Shown: positions 23,788-30,938 of the stretch, piece by piece
Position numbering within the stretch: position 1 is the first letter of the stretch
Layout of the letters: each line of letters begins with the position of its first letter
Made by a program: the position numbers and the translations under genes
The notes under the pieces: model-generated
What the model was told of the DNA's origin: nothing
What the model saw: the letters and a program-made list of their open reading frames with translations, nothing else
The model's database searches: none
Source of the DNA: CAMLQK01 sp035478775
GTDB lineage: Bacteria > Patescibacteriota > Saccharimonadia > Saccharimonadales > UBA4665
NCBI GenBank assembly: GCA_035478775.1
Contig: DATIJG010000008.1
Location: 66,624 to 130,623 of the forward strand
DNA length: 64,000 nt
Direction of reading: 5' to 3'

Positions 23788-24183
23788 GTGGCTGACGAAG
23801 ACCAGAAAAAACCAAAGCGCCGCGTACGCAAGGTTGAAAGTGTCCGTGACATAAGCACCAAAAGCGAGCAGCCTGCAACAGTGGGCACCGGCCGCAAAAT
23901 AGGGCGCGGTTTTACAGCGCCAGTGCGTTTTATTGGCCGCGGCATTGCCGGCGTAGGGCACAAACTTAATAAAATTAAGGTGTTCCGAATTTTGGGCCTT
24001 ATTTTATGGCCGCCTTACTTCCGCAACAGCTGGAAGGAACTTCGCCAAGTCACTTGGCCAAACGGCAAGCAAAGCCGCCAATTAACCACCGCGGTTATTT
24101 TGTTTGCGGTCACTTTTGGCATTATTATTGCGCTGCTTGACTTTGGTCTCGACAAAATATTTAAACAGGTATTATTAAAGTAA
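23788..24183 (+). CDS. secE: Protein translocase subunit SecE
   Basis: 131 residues from a GTG at 23788, 7 nt after AGGAG. The C-terminal ~60 residues are classic SecE: ELRQVTWPNGKQSRQL followed by a single membrane helix (TTAVILFAVTFGIIIALLD). The N-terminal ~70 residues are a basic, low-complexity extension beyond the minimal single-helix form. It clamps the SecYEG channel. It is immediately upstream of nusG, the conserved order in most bacteria, with 31 bp between. Confidence 0.95.
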   Translation: MADEDQKKPKRRVRKVESVRDISTKSEQPATVGTGRKIGRGFTAPVRFIGRGIAGVGHKLNKIKVFRILGLILWPPYFRNSWKELRQVTWPNGKQSRQLTTAVILFAVTFGIIIALLDFGLDKIFKQVLLK

Positions 24184-24214
24184 GCAGGTTTAAGGCTGAC
24201 TTACCGGAGAATTT

Positions 24215-24757
24215 ATGAGCAAACGATACGACGAATCAAAACAATGGTACGCAATCCACACCTATAGCGGCTATGAAGAAAAGGTGGCCGAAAGCATCCG
24301 CCAACGCGCTGATAGTTTGGACATGAAAGACAAGGTTTTCCAAGTCTTAGTGCCTAAAGAAAAGATGATTGAGATCAAAAACGGCAAACGCCGGGTGGTT
24401 GAAAAGCGCATTTTCCAGGGCTACGTACTAGTAGAAATTAAAATGAGCGAGGATGCTTGGTACATTGTGCGCAACACTCCTGGCGTGACCGGTTTTGTGG
24501 GTTCAGGCACCGAGCCGACTCCCGTAAGTGAAGATGAAGTTAAAAACATTCAGAAGCGCATGGGCTTAGAACAGCCAAAGCACAAAATGGACTTCCGCCT
24601 TGGCGAAGTGGTCAGTATTATTGACGGGCCGTTCAAGGGCTTCGACGGTGCCATCAACGAAATTGACGCCGCCAAAGGTAAACTTAAGGTGCTTGTGAAC
24701 ATGTTTGGCCGGGAAACGCCAGTCGAACTCGACAGCCTGCAAGTTAAGCGCGTATAG
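24215..24757 (+). CDS. nusG: Transcription termination/antitermination factor NusG
   Basis: 180 residues, with SD CGGAGAA before the ATG. The N-terminal NGN domain opens QWYAIHTYSGYEEKVAESIR and includes VEKRIFQGYVLVEI and NTPGVTGFVGS; the C-terminal KOW domain reads GEVVSIIDGPFKGFDGAINE and ends LQVKRV. It binds RNA polymerase and couples transcription to ribosomes or Rho. It is co-transcribed with secE. Confidence 0.97.
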   Translation: MSKRYDESKQWYAIHTYSGYEEKVAESIRQRADSLDMKDKVFQVLVPKEKMIEIKNGKRRVVEKRIFQGYVLVEIKMSEDAWYIVRNTPGVTGFVGSGTEPTPVSEDEVKNIQKRMGLEQPKHKMDFRLGEVVSIIDGPFKGFDGAINEIDAAKGKLKVLVNMFGRETPVELDSLQVKRV

Positions 24758-24966
24758 GCAGCAAAACCATGTCTGCAGAAAATCTCACGCCCCCCTCGTC
24801 ACCGGCAGGTAATCGTTGTCTAAAAATTTCGCTACTTATGTCAACAGTAACGGGTGACTTTACTCCGGAAATTGGAGTGCCGTACACATGCGCTTTTGCC
24901 CGGTCTGAACACAAATGTGATCAGATTCGTACAGCGACTCAGCAACCCGAGAGAGGTTTATATAGC

Positions 24967-25146
24967 ATGTCTGACTACGCTACCACCGGCGATTGCCTTA
25001 TTGATAAACCGACTCCGGAAGAGCGAGAAAGGATGCTTAGTGCAGAACGAGCGCTCCTGAATGCGATATTTTCCGACCAAGACACACCTACAGATTTCAC
25101 TGACTTACTGCCAGATTTTCCCCAAACGCCGCACGACGAAGCATAG
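24967..25146 (+). CDS. Small acidic hypothetical protein between nusG and rplK
   Basis: The ATG at 24967 follows GAGAGG by about 10 nt and gives 59 residues (MSDYATTGDCLIDKPTPEER...), Asp/Glu/Pro-rich, ending DFPQTPHDEA. The same frame stays open upstream to an ATG at 24769 (125 residues), but that part has an irregular composition and no ribosome site, so the short form is preferred. No family is recognised. It lies in the 481-bp gap between nusG and rplK, which also holds the rplK leader. Confidence 0.4.
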   Translation: MSDYATTGDCLIDKPTPEERERMLSAERALLNAIFSDQDTPTDFTDLLPDFPQTPHDEA

Positions 25147-25191
25147 ACTTTTAAAGCGTTTTATAGTAAAATACTAAAGTTACGCACATTG

Positions 25192-25217
25192 TGGTGAGCG
25201 CTTCAACTTTCTCACCA
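25192..25217 (+). promoter_or_regulatory. Hairpin in the rplK leader
   Basis: TGGTGAG (25192-25198) pairs with CTCACCA (25211-25217) across a 12-nt loop, 21 nt before the rplK start. A TAAAAT box (25167-25172), with TAGACT 17 bp upstream, could be the promoter. It may be a regulatory leader or just a 5' stem. Confidence 0.4.
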
Positions 25218-25238
25218 TATTGCAAGAAGGATTAAACA

Positions 25239-25667
25239 ATGGCAAAAGCTGTAAAAGCAAACGTAAAAATGAAGCTGCCTGCGGGCCGCGCAACCGCTGC
25301 ACCTCCGGTTGGTAGCATCCTTGGTGCGCACGGTGTAAACATGATGGACTTCATCAACCCGTTCAACGACCAAACTAAAGACATGCAGGGTGCAACCGTC
25401 ACTGTCCACGTGACAATTTACGACGACCGCAGCATGAACTTTTACGTCGTTGGTGCGCCTACCGACGACCTTATTCGCGCTGAACTCGGCATCAAAAAAG
25501 GTTCGGGCAAACCAAACAGCGAAAAGATCGCTAAAAAATTAAGCGATGCCCAGCTGACCAAAATCGCCGAGGTGAAAGCAAAAGACATGAACACCGATGA
25601 CATCGCAGCTGTCAAAAAGATGGTTGCCGGCACCGCACGCAGCATGGGTGTCGAAATCGAAGGGTAA
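25239..25667 (+). CDS. rplK: 50S ribosomal protein L11
   Basis: 142 residues, close to the universal length. It begins AKAVKANVKMKLPAGRATAA and contains PPVGSILGAHGVNMMDF (the thiostrepton-site proline-rich motif) and a C-terminal rRNA-binding domain ending KMVAGTARSMGVEIEG. It binds the GTPase-associated centre of 23S rRNA. The SD is AGAAGG. The next gene begins 3 bp after its stop. Confidence 0.98.
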   Translation: MAKAVKANVKMKLPAGRATAAPPVGSILGAHGVNMMDFINPFNDQTKDMQGATVTVHVTIYDDRSMNFYVVGAPTDDLIRAELGIKKGSGKPNSEKIAKKLSDAQLTKIAEVKAKDMNTDDIAAVKKMVAGTARSMGVEIEG

Positions 25668-25670
25668 ACC

Positions 25671-25946
25671 ATGGCGGAAAGAATACGTCTATTTGAAGAC
25701 GAAAATTCTGAAGATCGGCCAACTGGAGGTCGCCGCTTCGTGGATAGCGGCAATCCAAACGAAAAGCCTTCGGACCCAAGTGAGTACGCGGTGCCAAGCA
25801 GCTCTGACCTTAATTACCCACAGCCAGTCAGAACCCCCCGTTTCGAGAAAGAAACAAGTGTAGGCCAGCCCGAGAGCAATCAACGGCAGCAACCCCAGAT
25901 ACCACCAGAACAACGATATGATGGCCCATTTTATGTTGGCGGCTAA
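25671..25946 (+). CDS. Small hydrophilic protein between rplK and rplA
   Basis: 91 residues starting 3 bp after the rplK stop, so it is probably coupled. The composition is disordered and rich in Pro, Glu, Ser and Gln (for example NYPQPVRTPRFEK and QRQQPQIPPEQRYDG), ending GPFYVGG. It shows no signal, membrane helix or known domain. A hypothetical gene inserted between L11 and L1 is unusual, as these are normally adjacent. The L1-binding leader begins 31 bp after its stop. Confidence 0.6.
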   Translation: MAERIRLFEDENSEDRPTGGRRFVDSGNPNEKPSDPSEYAVPSSSDLNYPQPVRTPRFEKETSVGQPESNQRQQPQIPPEQRYDGPFYVGG

Positions 25947-25977
25947 ATTGAAAGACTGTAGATTTTGTAACTAAATT

Positions 25978-26011
25978 GTGGGAGGCTCGGGAAACCGGCC
26001 GTACGCACCAC
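25978..26011 (+). promoter_or_regulatory. L1-binding leader (autogenous translational operator)
   Basis: GTGGGAGGCTCGG at 25978-25990, a short AAA-containing loop, CCGGCC and then CGTACGCACCAC end at 26011. The outer GTGG/CCAC pairing and the asymmetric internal GGAGG/ACGCA region mimic the L1 site on 23S rRNA, as in known L1 leaders placed just before rplA. It lies 13 nt upstream of the rplA start and should let excess L1 repress its own translation. Confidence 0.75.
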
Positions 26012-26024
26012 GAAAGGAATAATT

Positions 26025-26930
26025 ATGGCAGACAAAGCCGTTACAAACGAAGAAACTAAAGAAGCTGAACTAATCGTAGAAGCAGCTCCTGAAAAAGAAG
26101 AAAAAGCGACCGCTAAGGCTGGCAAGCGCAGTGCAAAATCTTTGGCTGAAGCCGAAGAAAAGCAAGCTAAAGAAGAGCGCAAAGAACAGACGGCTGAAGA
26201 GGCTGAGAAGCCAAAGCAGCACGCCAACCCAACTCGCCCTCGTTTAGAGCGCCAAGGTAAAAAGTTCCGCGAAGCCGCCAAGCAAATCGAAAAGGGCAAA
26301 ACCTATAGTTTGGCCGAAGCTTTGGAGCTTGCTACCAAAACCAACCCGGCAAAGTTTGACGCTAGCGTTGAATTGCATGTTAACCTGAGCGTCGACCCGC
26401 GCCACGCCGACCAAAACTTGCGCGACAACCTCGTGCTCCCCGCCGGTACCGGTAAAAACGTACGCGTTGCAGTTTTTGCCGATGACGAAGCTGCTGCCGC
26501 TAAAAAAGCCGGCGCAGAACTTGTTGGTGTCGAAGAAATAATCAAAGACCTCGACAAAGGTGTTATGAATTTCGACATCTTAATTGCCACTCCTAGCCAA
26601 ATGGCTAAGCTTGGTAAATACGCCCGCGCCCTTGGCCCACGCGGTTTGATGCCGAACCCAAAGAGCGGCACCGTTACCACCGATGTTGTTAAAGCCGTCA
26701 ACGAAGCAAAAGCCGGCCGTGTTGAATACCGCGTCGACAGCACCGGCATCGTACACCTGGGCGTTGGCAAGGTTTCGTTCGGCAAAGACAAGCTCGAGCA
26801 AAACGTTCGCGCCATATTTGCAAGCATCAAAGGCAACAAGCCGAATTCTGTGAAAGGCAACTACGTGAAGGCGATCCACATCGCCACCGCTATGGGGCCT
26901 TCAATTACAGTTGATGTAAGCGAACTTTAG
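26025..26930 (+). CDS. rplA: 50S ribosomal protein L1 with a long charged N-terminal extension
   Basis: 301 residues against about 230 in most bacteria. Residues 1-75 are a Glu/Lys/Ala-rich low-complexity extension. The L1 core follows: GKKFREAAKQIEKGKTYSLA, VELHVNLSVDPRHADQNLR, GTGKNVRVAVFA, GPRGLMPNPKSGTVT and GKVSFGKDKL. L1 forms the mobile stalk that handles E-site tRNA. The SD is AAAGGA. An L1-type leader lies just upstream and a strong terminator just downstream. Confidence 0.97.
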   Translation: MADKAVTNEETKEAELIVEAAPEKEEKATAKAGKRSAKSLAEAEEKQAKEERKEQTAEEAEKPKQHANPTRPRLERQGKKFREAAKQIEKGKTYSLAEALELATKTNPAKFDASVELHVNLSVDPRHADQNLRDNLVLPAGTGKNVRVAVFADDEAAAAKKAGAELVGVEEIIKDLDKGVMNFDILIATPSQMAKLGKYARALGPRGLMPNPKSGTVTTDVVKAVNEAKAGRVEYRVDSTGIVHLGVGKVSFGKDKLEQNVRAIFASIKGNKPNSVKGNYVKAIHIATAMGPSITVDVSEL

Positions 26931-26954
26931 CCCGCATTAGCAACGAAGCATAAA

Positions 26955-26993
26955 ATAAAACTGCTGCCGATATTCAGGCAGCAGTTTTATTTT
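26955..26993. terminator. Bidirectional intrinsic terminator after rplA
   Basis: A perfect 14-bp stem (arms 26955-26968 and 26977-26990, core AAAACTGCTGCC) with an 8-nt loop is followed by TTT on the plus strand and by an A/T-rich run on the minus strand. It separates rplA from the converging gene whose stop lies at 26987. Confidence 0.88.
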
Positions 26994-28708
26994 GCCCTGC
27001 GAGGTTTGCGCACACGCATCGCGCGGTTGAGGGCGTTCAGTGTTTTTGTGAAGCCGCTTAAACCGCCACGATAGGCGATATATCTGGGTTGCCACACAGG
27101 TTCGTACTTTTCTTTAAAGCGGCGCAGGCCACTAAACGAATAAAACCTGTCGCCATTCGCATACACAAAACGCAACGCATTATTTATAACGGTACGCTCC
27201 TCGGTCTTATCATCAAGGCCACTTAATGGGCATAGCCCCAGGTTCAAACGAGCAAAACCATCATCGCGCAATGCGTTAATAAAAGCCAGCAACAGCCGGT
27301 CGTTACTATTGCCGAGCGCTTCGTGCGTATGGCGCAACAAGTCGAAGTTGGCCTCGTGCGAATCATACGACGGAATCTGGTTAATAAATGCCTGGATGGT
27401 GCCCGCTTGGTCGCGAAGCACCATAATATTACACAGTTGCATGTATTGGTTGGTGTAGTTTCCCATCATAAATCCGCGCTCAGCACGGCCCGGCCTATCA
27501 AGCCATTCCTTTGAAATGGTACCTAAGCGATTCAGCAGCGCCTGGTTATGCGGCGGCTTTAGCAGTTCGGCCGTGTAACCTTGCTTATCAAAGCGGTTTT
27601 TAATTTGTCGAAAATACTTGTTGTTTTCAGTGTGTTCTTTAAAGTGCTGCAAATCAAGCACTGCTTCTTCGCCAATTTTTTGCAAGCTAAAACCTGCGTC
27701 GCGGTATAGTTTGGTGTAGTCTGGCGTGGTGTGCACATAGGCAACGCGCCAGTCATTCGACCAACACAATTCATCGAATTCACGCAGCAGACGGGCAAAC
27801 TTTCTGGCATCGCCCATGGGGTCGCCCACCACCAAGGCAATACCATGGCGCACCGTGTAGGCCAGGCCGGCTGTGCCGGCCTCATTAAAAAAGTAATACT
27901 TGTCGTGCGGCCACAATTTAAAGAAATCTTCACTGTTGCCGTTAAACTGCGCTAACAGTTTTTCACTTACATGCCGGTGCTCGCTTTGATCGGAAAATCG
28001 GGCGCGTAGTGGCTGGAAAAACGACAAAAAGGCGTAACCGACCGCCACCAAGCTAATAAAGCTCAACGAATTTAAAAATATATGCGCGCGCCGAGTGTAT
28101 GGCACCAAACTAGAGTTAGTCGTCAGCCCAAACTGGTCAATGGTACGGTGGAGTGCTTCGCCCAAGGTAATTTGGTGGTGGAAATCGTGCACATCGAGCA
28201 GCATGAAACCGGTGACTCCATAAATGAGCGCAATCGCCATGACCGCAACCACAAACCGTAGCGACACGCTAAAGCCACGGATATCACTCTTTACTGTAAA
28301 GTGGTCGTCTAGCAGAGCTAAAATCGCAACGATTGTTGCCGGCAATGCGATATTAATAAGAATGTGTGCCAACGGATAGCCAGCTGTTAAAGGGTGATGC
28401 ACGCTCGCTAGCCGTATGATATTGATGCCTAGTACAAAGCCGTATACTAAAATTGTCACCAGCCAAGCAGTACGTTTACGGCGGCGCAACAACACACTCA
28501 AGTACACCAGCGTAAGGCCTAAAAACAGGGGCAGACTAAAGATAAGCTCGCCAAGTTCACTAATTTCAAGGCGTAAAAAGTTACTGCCAACTTGGTCACG
28601 GAGCACGCTCGCAATAATAAGCACGCCATTCAACGCCACACCATAAGAAAGCAATCGCACTAATAAACCATGGCGGCGATGCAGCCCAAGGGCATGGTGG
28701 GTAATCAT
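26987..28708 (-). CDS. MprF-like membrane protein (DUF2156 aminoacyl/acyltransferase domain)
   Basis: 573 residues. About seven membrane helices occupy the N-terminal 240 residues. The C-terminal ~320 residues match the DUF2156/MprF catalytic region of GNAT-like fold: KLWPHDKYYFFNEAGTAGLA, ALVVGDPMGDARKFARLLRE and LNLGLCPLSGL. Relatives such as phosphatidylglycerol lysyltransferase add amino acids from tRNA to lipids and alter membrane charge; others have different acceptors. It probably modifies membrane lipids here. It is a lone minus-strand gene between rplA and the DHFR-like gene. Confidence 0.85.
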   Translation of the reverse strand: MITHHALGLHRRHGLLVRLLSYGVALNGVLIIASVLRDQVGSNFLRLEISELGELIFSLPLFLGLTLVYLSVLLRRRKRTAWLVTILVYGFVLGINIIRLASVHHPLTAGYPLAHILINIALPATIVAILALLDDHFTVKSDIRGFSVSLRFVVAVMAIALIYGVTGFMLLDVHDFHHQITLGEALHRTIDQFGLTTNSSLVPYTRRAHIFLNSLSFISLVAVGYAFLSFFQPLRARFSDQSEHRHVSEKLLAQFNGNSEDFFKLWPHDKYYFFNEAGTAGLAYTVRHGIALVVGDPMGDARKFARLLREFDELCWSNDWRVAYVHTTPDYTKLYRDAGFSLQKIGEEAVLDLQHFKEHTENNKYFRQIKNRFDKQGYTAELLKPPHNQALLNRLGTISKEWLDRPGRAERGFMMGNYTNQYMQLCNIMVLRDQAGTIQAFINQIPSYDSHEANFDLLRHTHEALGNSNDRLLLAFINALRDDGFARLNLGLCPLSGLDDKTEERTVINNALRFVYANGDRFYSFSGLRRFKEKYEPVWQPRYIAYRGGLSGFTKTLNALNRAMRVRKPRRAK

Positions 28709-28746
28709 GCAACTATTATACCATTTACTGGCGTCTTAAAAAGCAC

Positions 28747-29247
28747 CTACAGCTTTGACTGTACGGTGTAATGGAACAATGTGACATCAGGCGTAAGTTG
28801 CTTGCACTCGGCGAGCGACAGACGGACATCACACGGTGTTTTAAAAAGGCTGATGCCCGTGCCAAAAAGCACTGGTTCAATTGTCAAGTATACATCTGTA
28901 ACTACGCCAGCTTGCAAAAACATATCATAAATGGCAGCACCGCCGCACACGGCAACCTCGCTAAAGCCCTCTCTTTGCAGTCGTTCGGTCAGCACACTCG
29001 GATCTTCTTGTGTCGTTTCGATACCTTCTTGATTGATAGTCGTGCGGCTATACACAATGTTACGCCGCCCGGGCAAAGCGCGGCCGATTGTCCGATACGT
29101 TACGCCGCCCATTACCATTACGCCAGCGCGCTTAGTCAGTTCCACAAACAGTTTTTTGTCTTCTTTGCTCGACCAGTTCGCAAGCTCGTTGTGCTCGCGG
29201 GCAATAAATCCGTCGGCCGAAACAGCGGCAATAATACTCACACGCAT
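28747..29247 (-). CDS. Dihydrofolate reductase/RibD C-terminal-like reductase
   Basis: 166 residues. MRVSIIAAVSADGFIAREHN and MVMGGVTYRTIGRALPGRRN (the substrate/NADPH G.TY motif), then VAVCGGAAIYDMFL and DVYLTIEPVLFGTGISLF, match the DHFR fold of the FolA/RibD_C superfamily. With thyA nearby, which turns methylene-THF into DHF, DHFR activity is a sensible role. The sequence is closer to the RibD_C branch, so a different reductase role is possible. It is divergent from the phosphotransferase gene. Confidence 0.85.
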   Translation of the reverse strand: MRVSIIAAVSADGFIAREHNELANWSSKEDKKLFVELTKRAGVMVMGGVTYRTIGRALPGRRNIVYSRTTINQEGIETTQEDPSVLTERLQREGFSEVAVCGGAAIYDMFLQAGVVTDVYLTIEPVLFGTGISLFKTPCDVRLSLAECKQLTPDVTLFHYTVQSKL

Positions 29248-29281
29248 CGCTTTTAAACCCCTTATATGTCATTATTGTTGC

Positions 29282-30295
29282 ATGAAGAGCCAGGCAACTC
29301 AAGCGCCAGCATATATTTTGCGGGCCATACGGGCGTACGATTTGGAGCCTGTACATACGCTAGGCGTGCAGAAAGGCTACCGCAATCAATCTTACGGTTT
29401 TCGTGTGGCTAGCGGGCGTTTGTACAACTTTATTTTGTTCAAACAGGAACCTGGCATGGCCAAGCGGATCATACGCACTCATGCTGTCGCCAACTTTGCA
29501 GCCGCAAGCGGGCTGCCAGTGCGCGCTAGCATAAGCGACCGGATTATTAAATTGCAAGATGCTCAAACTGCTCGGTTTGGTGCGCTGTATAATTACTTGC
29601 CAGGCGAAACTATTTCATGGGAAGCATACACAGCCAAGCACATTAAACTGCTCGGCCAAGCATTAGGCGAGTTACATAGCGCACTTGCGCGGTACCCGCA
29701 AGCCGCGGCGTTGCCAAGCGTCGCACAGGAATATGTTCAAATTTTCAACCAAATGTTTATATATTTTAGCCAGCCAGCTACCATGCAAGCAGTAAAAAAC
29801 AAGCTTGGTATATACTTACCGGTTAACACCTTATATGAGCTAAAAACGTTTATCGCGGCATGTGACAAGTTACCCGGCCAGCAAGCGCTGCACATGGATT
29901 TCGTGCGCAGCAATATTTTATTCAGCACGCGGCCTAGGTTGCGCATTAGTGGTATTTTAGACTTTGAAAAAACAGGCTGCGGCGCACCGATGTTCGACAT
30001 TGCCCGCACTTTGGCGTTTTTACTGGTCGATTGCAAATACAAAACCGAAGCCCAAACACACAAGTATTTTCTCGATTCCGGCTATAACAAACGCAGCCCG
30101 GTGCAAGTCAAGCAAACATTCGTGCGCGTAAAAGGTATACGCCACGACTTGCTCGAAACCCTTATAAATGTGTTTTTGCTACATGACTTTTATAAATTTC
30201 TGCGGCACAACCCTTACGAATATTTGGCAGGCAACGAACACTACGCGCGCACCAAAAACTTGTTACTGCAACGCGGCATTTTACACCAGTTGTAA
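29282..30295 (+). CDS. APH-like phosphotransferase
   Basis: 337 residues from the ATG at 29282; the frame is open upstream, but that part is antisense to the DHFR-like gene. The kinase-like catalytic elements are ALHMDFVRSNILF (His204, Asp206, Asn211, Brenner-type HxDxxxxN) and ISGILDFEKTGCG (Asp227), followed by FDIARTLAFLL, typical of aminoglycoside-phosphotransferase/choline or homoserine kinase-like enzymes. The N-lobe has GYRNQSYGFRV. The substrate is unknown. No SD is visible; a CATTAT box lies 6 nt before the start. Confidence 0.8.
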   Translation: MKSQATQAPAYILRAIRAYDLEPVHTLGVQKGYRNQSYGFRVASGRLYNFILFKQEPGMAKRIIRTHAVANFAAASGLPVRASISDRIIKLQDAQTARFGALYNYLPGETISWEAYTAKHIKLLGQALGELHSALARYPQAAALPSVAQEYVQIFNQMFIYFSQPATMQAVKNKLGIYLPVNTLYELKTFIAACDKLPGQQALHMDFVRSNILFSTRPRLRISGILDFEKTGCGAPMFDIARTLAFLLVDCKYKTEAQTHKYFLDSGYNKRSPVQVKQTFVRVKGIRHDLLETLINVFLLHDFYKFLRHNPYEYLAGNEHYARTKNLLLQRGILHQL

Positions 30296-30368
30296 TAAAC
30301 ACGTTTTGGCATACGCGCCGCAATCGATTACAATCAAGATATCTTAATGACACCAGAGGGCAGAGAAA

Positions 30369-30926
30369 ATGGCGCAATCGTGGAAGAAACGGCTTATTTC
30401 GCAAAGTGATTTATTAGAGTTACGCGAGCAACTAAAAGCACGTGGCAAAAAGGTCGTGTTTACGGCAGGCTCGTGGGATTTAATCCACGCTGGGCAGTGC
30501 CGTTACCTTGAAAAAGCCAAAGAACATGGTGATATTTTAGTGGTCGGCGTCAGTAGTAACGAGGCCATTAAAAAGGTGAAAGGTCCGAACAAGCCCATTT
30601 TAGATGAAAAAATCCGTGCCGAAATGCTCACCTTTTTACGCTGCGTCGATTTTGTAACCATTTTGCCCGAACCCAGCTGCCAACCCTCGCTCGGCTTGCT
30701 TAAGCCTGATGTATACATCACCGTCAGAGAAGACTGGACCAACGATTACAAAGATTCTAAAGAGTACAAAACGGTAGCTAAATACGGTGGCGAAGTGGTT
30801 GTCGTTGACCGCCAAAGCACTGCAATTTCGACCACTAAAATTGTGCAGCGCGCTATTGGCGGGCACTTGGGCGACGTATTTAAAGACTTTATGGAGCTAC
30901 GCAAAGACCCCCTCAAGGAACGCTAG
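30369..30926 (+). CDS. Cytidylyltransferase-like nucleotidyltransferase (RfaE/TagD type)
   Basis: 185 residues. KKVVFTAGSWDLIHAGQCRYLEKAK is the HIGH-type nucleotidyltransferase opening, but the usual HxGH reads HAGQ (40-43), so the second catalytic His is Gln. ISTTKIV (Thr/Lys near the C-terminus) matches the ISSTxIR-like motif. Such enzymes activate phosphorylated sugars or alcohols as CDP/ADP derivatives. The changed His could lower activity. It ends 12 bp before the HIT-deaminase fusion and is probably co-transcribed with it. Confidence 0.78.
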   Translation: MAQSWKKRLISQSDLLELREQLKARGKKVVFTAGSWDLIHAGQCRYLEKAKEHGDILVVGVSSNEAIKKVKGPNKPILDEKIRAEMLTFLRCVDFVTILPEPSCQPSLGLLKPDVYITVREDWTNDYKDSKEYKTVAKYGGEVVVVDRQSTAISTTKIVQRAIGGHLGDVFKDFMELRKDPLKER

Positions 30927-30938
30927 CCGGTTTATTTT

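Noticed and set aside
29033..29281. N-terminal extension of the phosphotransferase from 29033
   Set aside because: That part is antisense to the DHFR-like gene; the kinase fold begins after the ATG at 29282.
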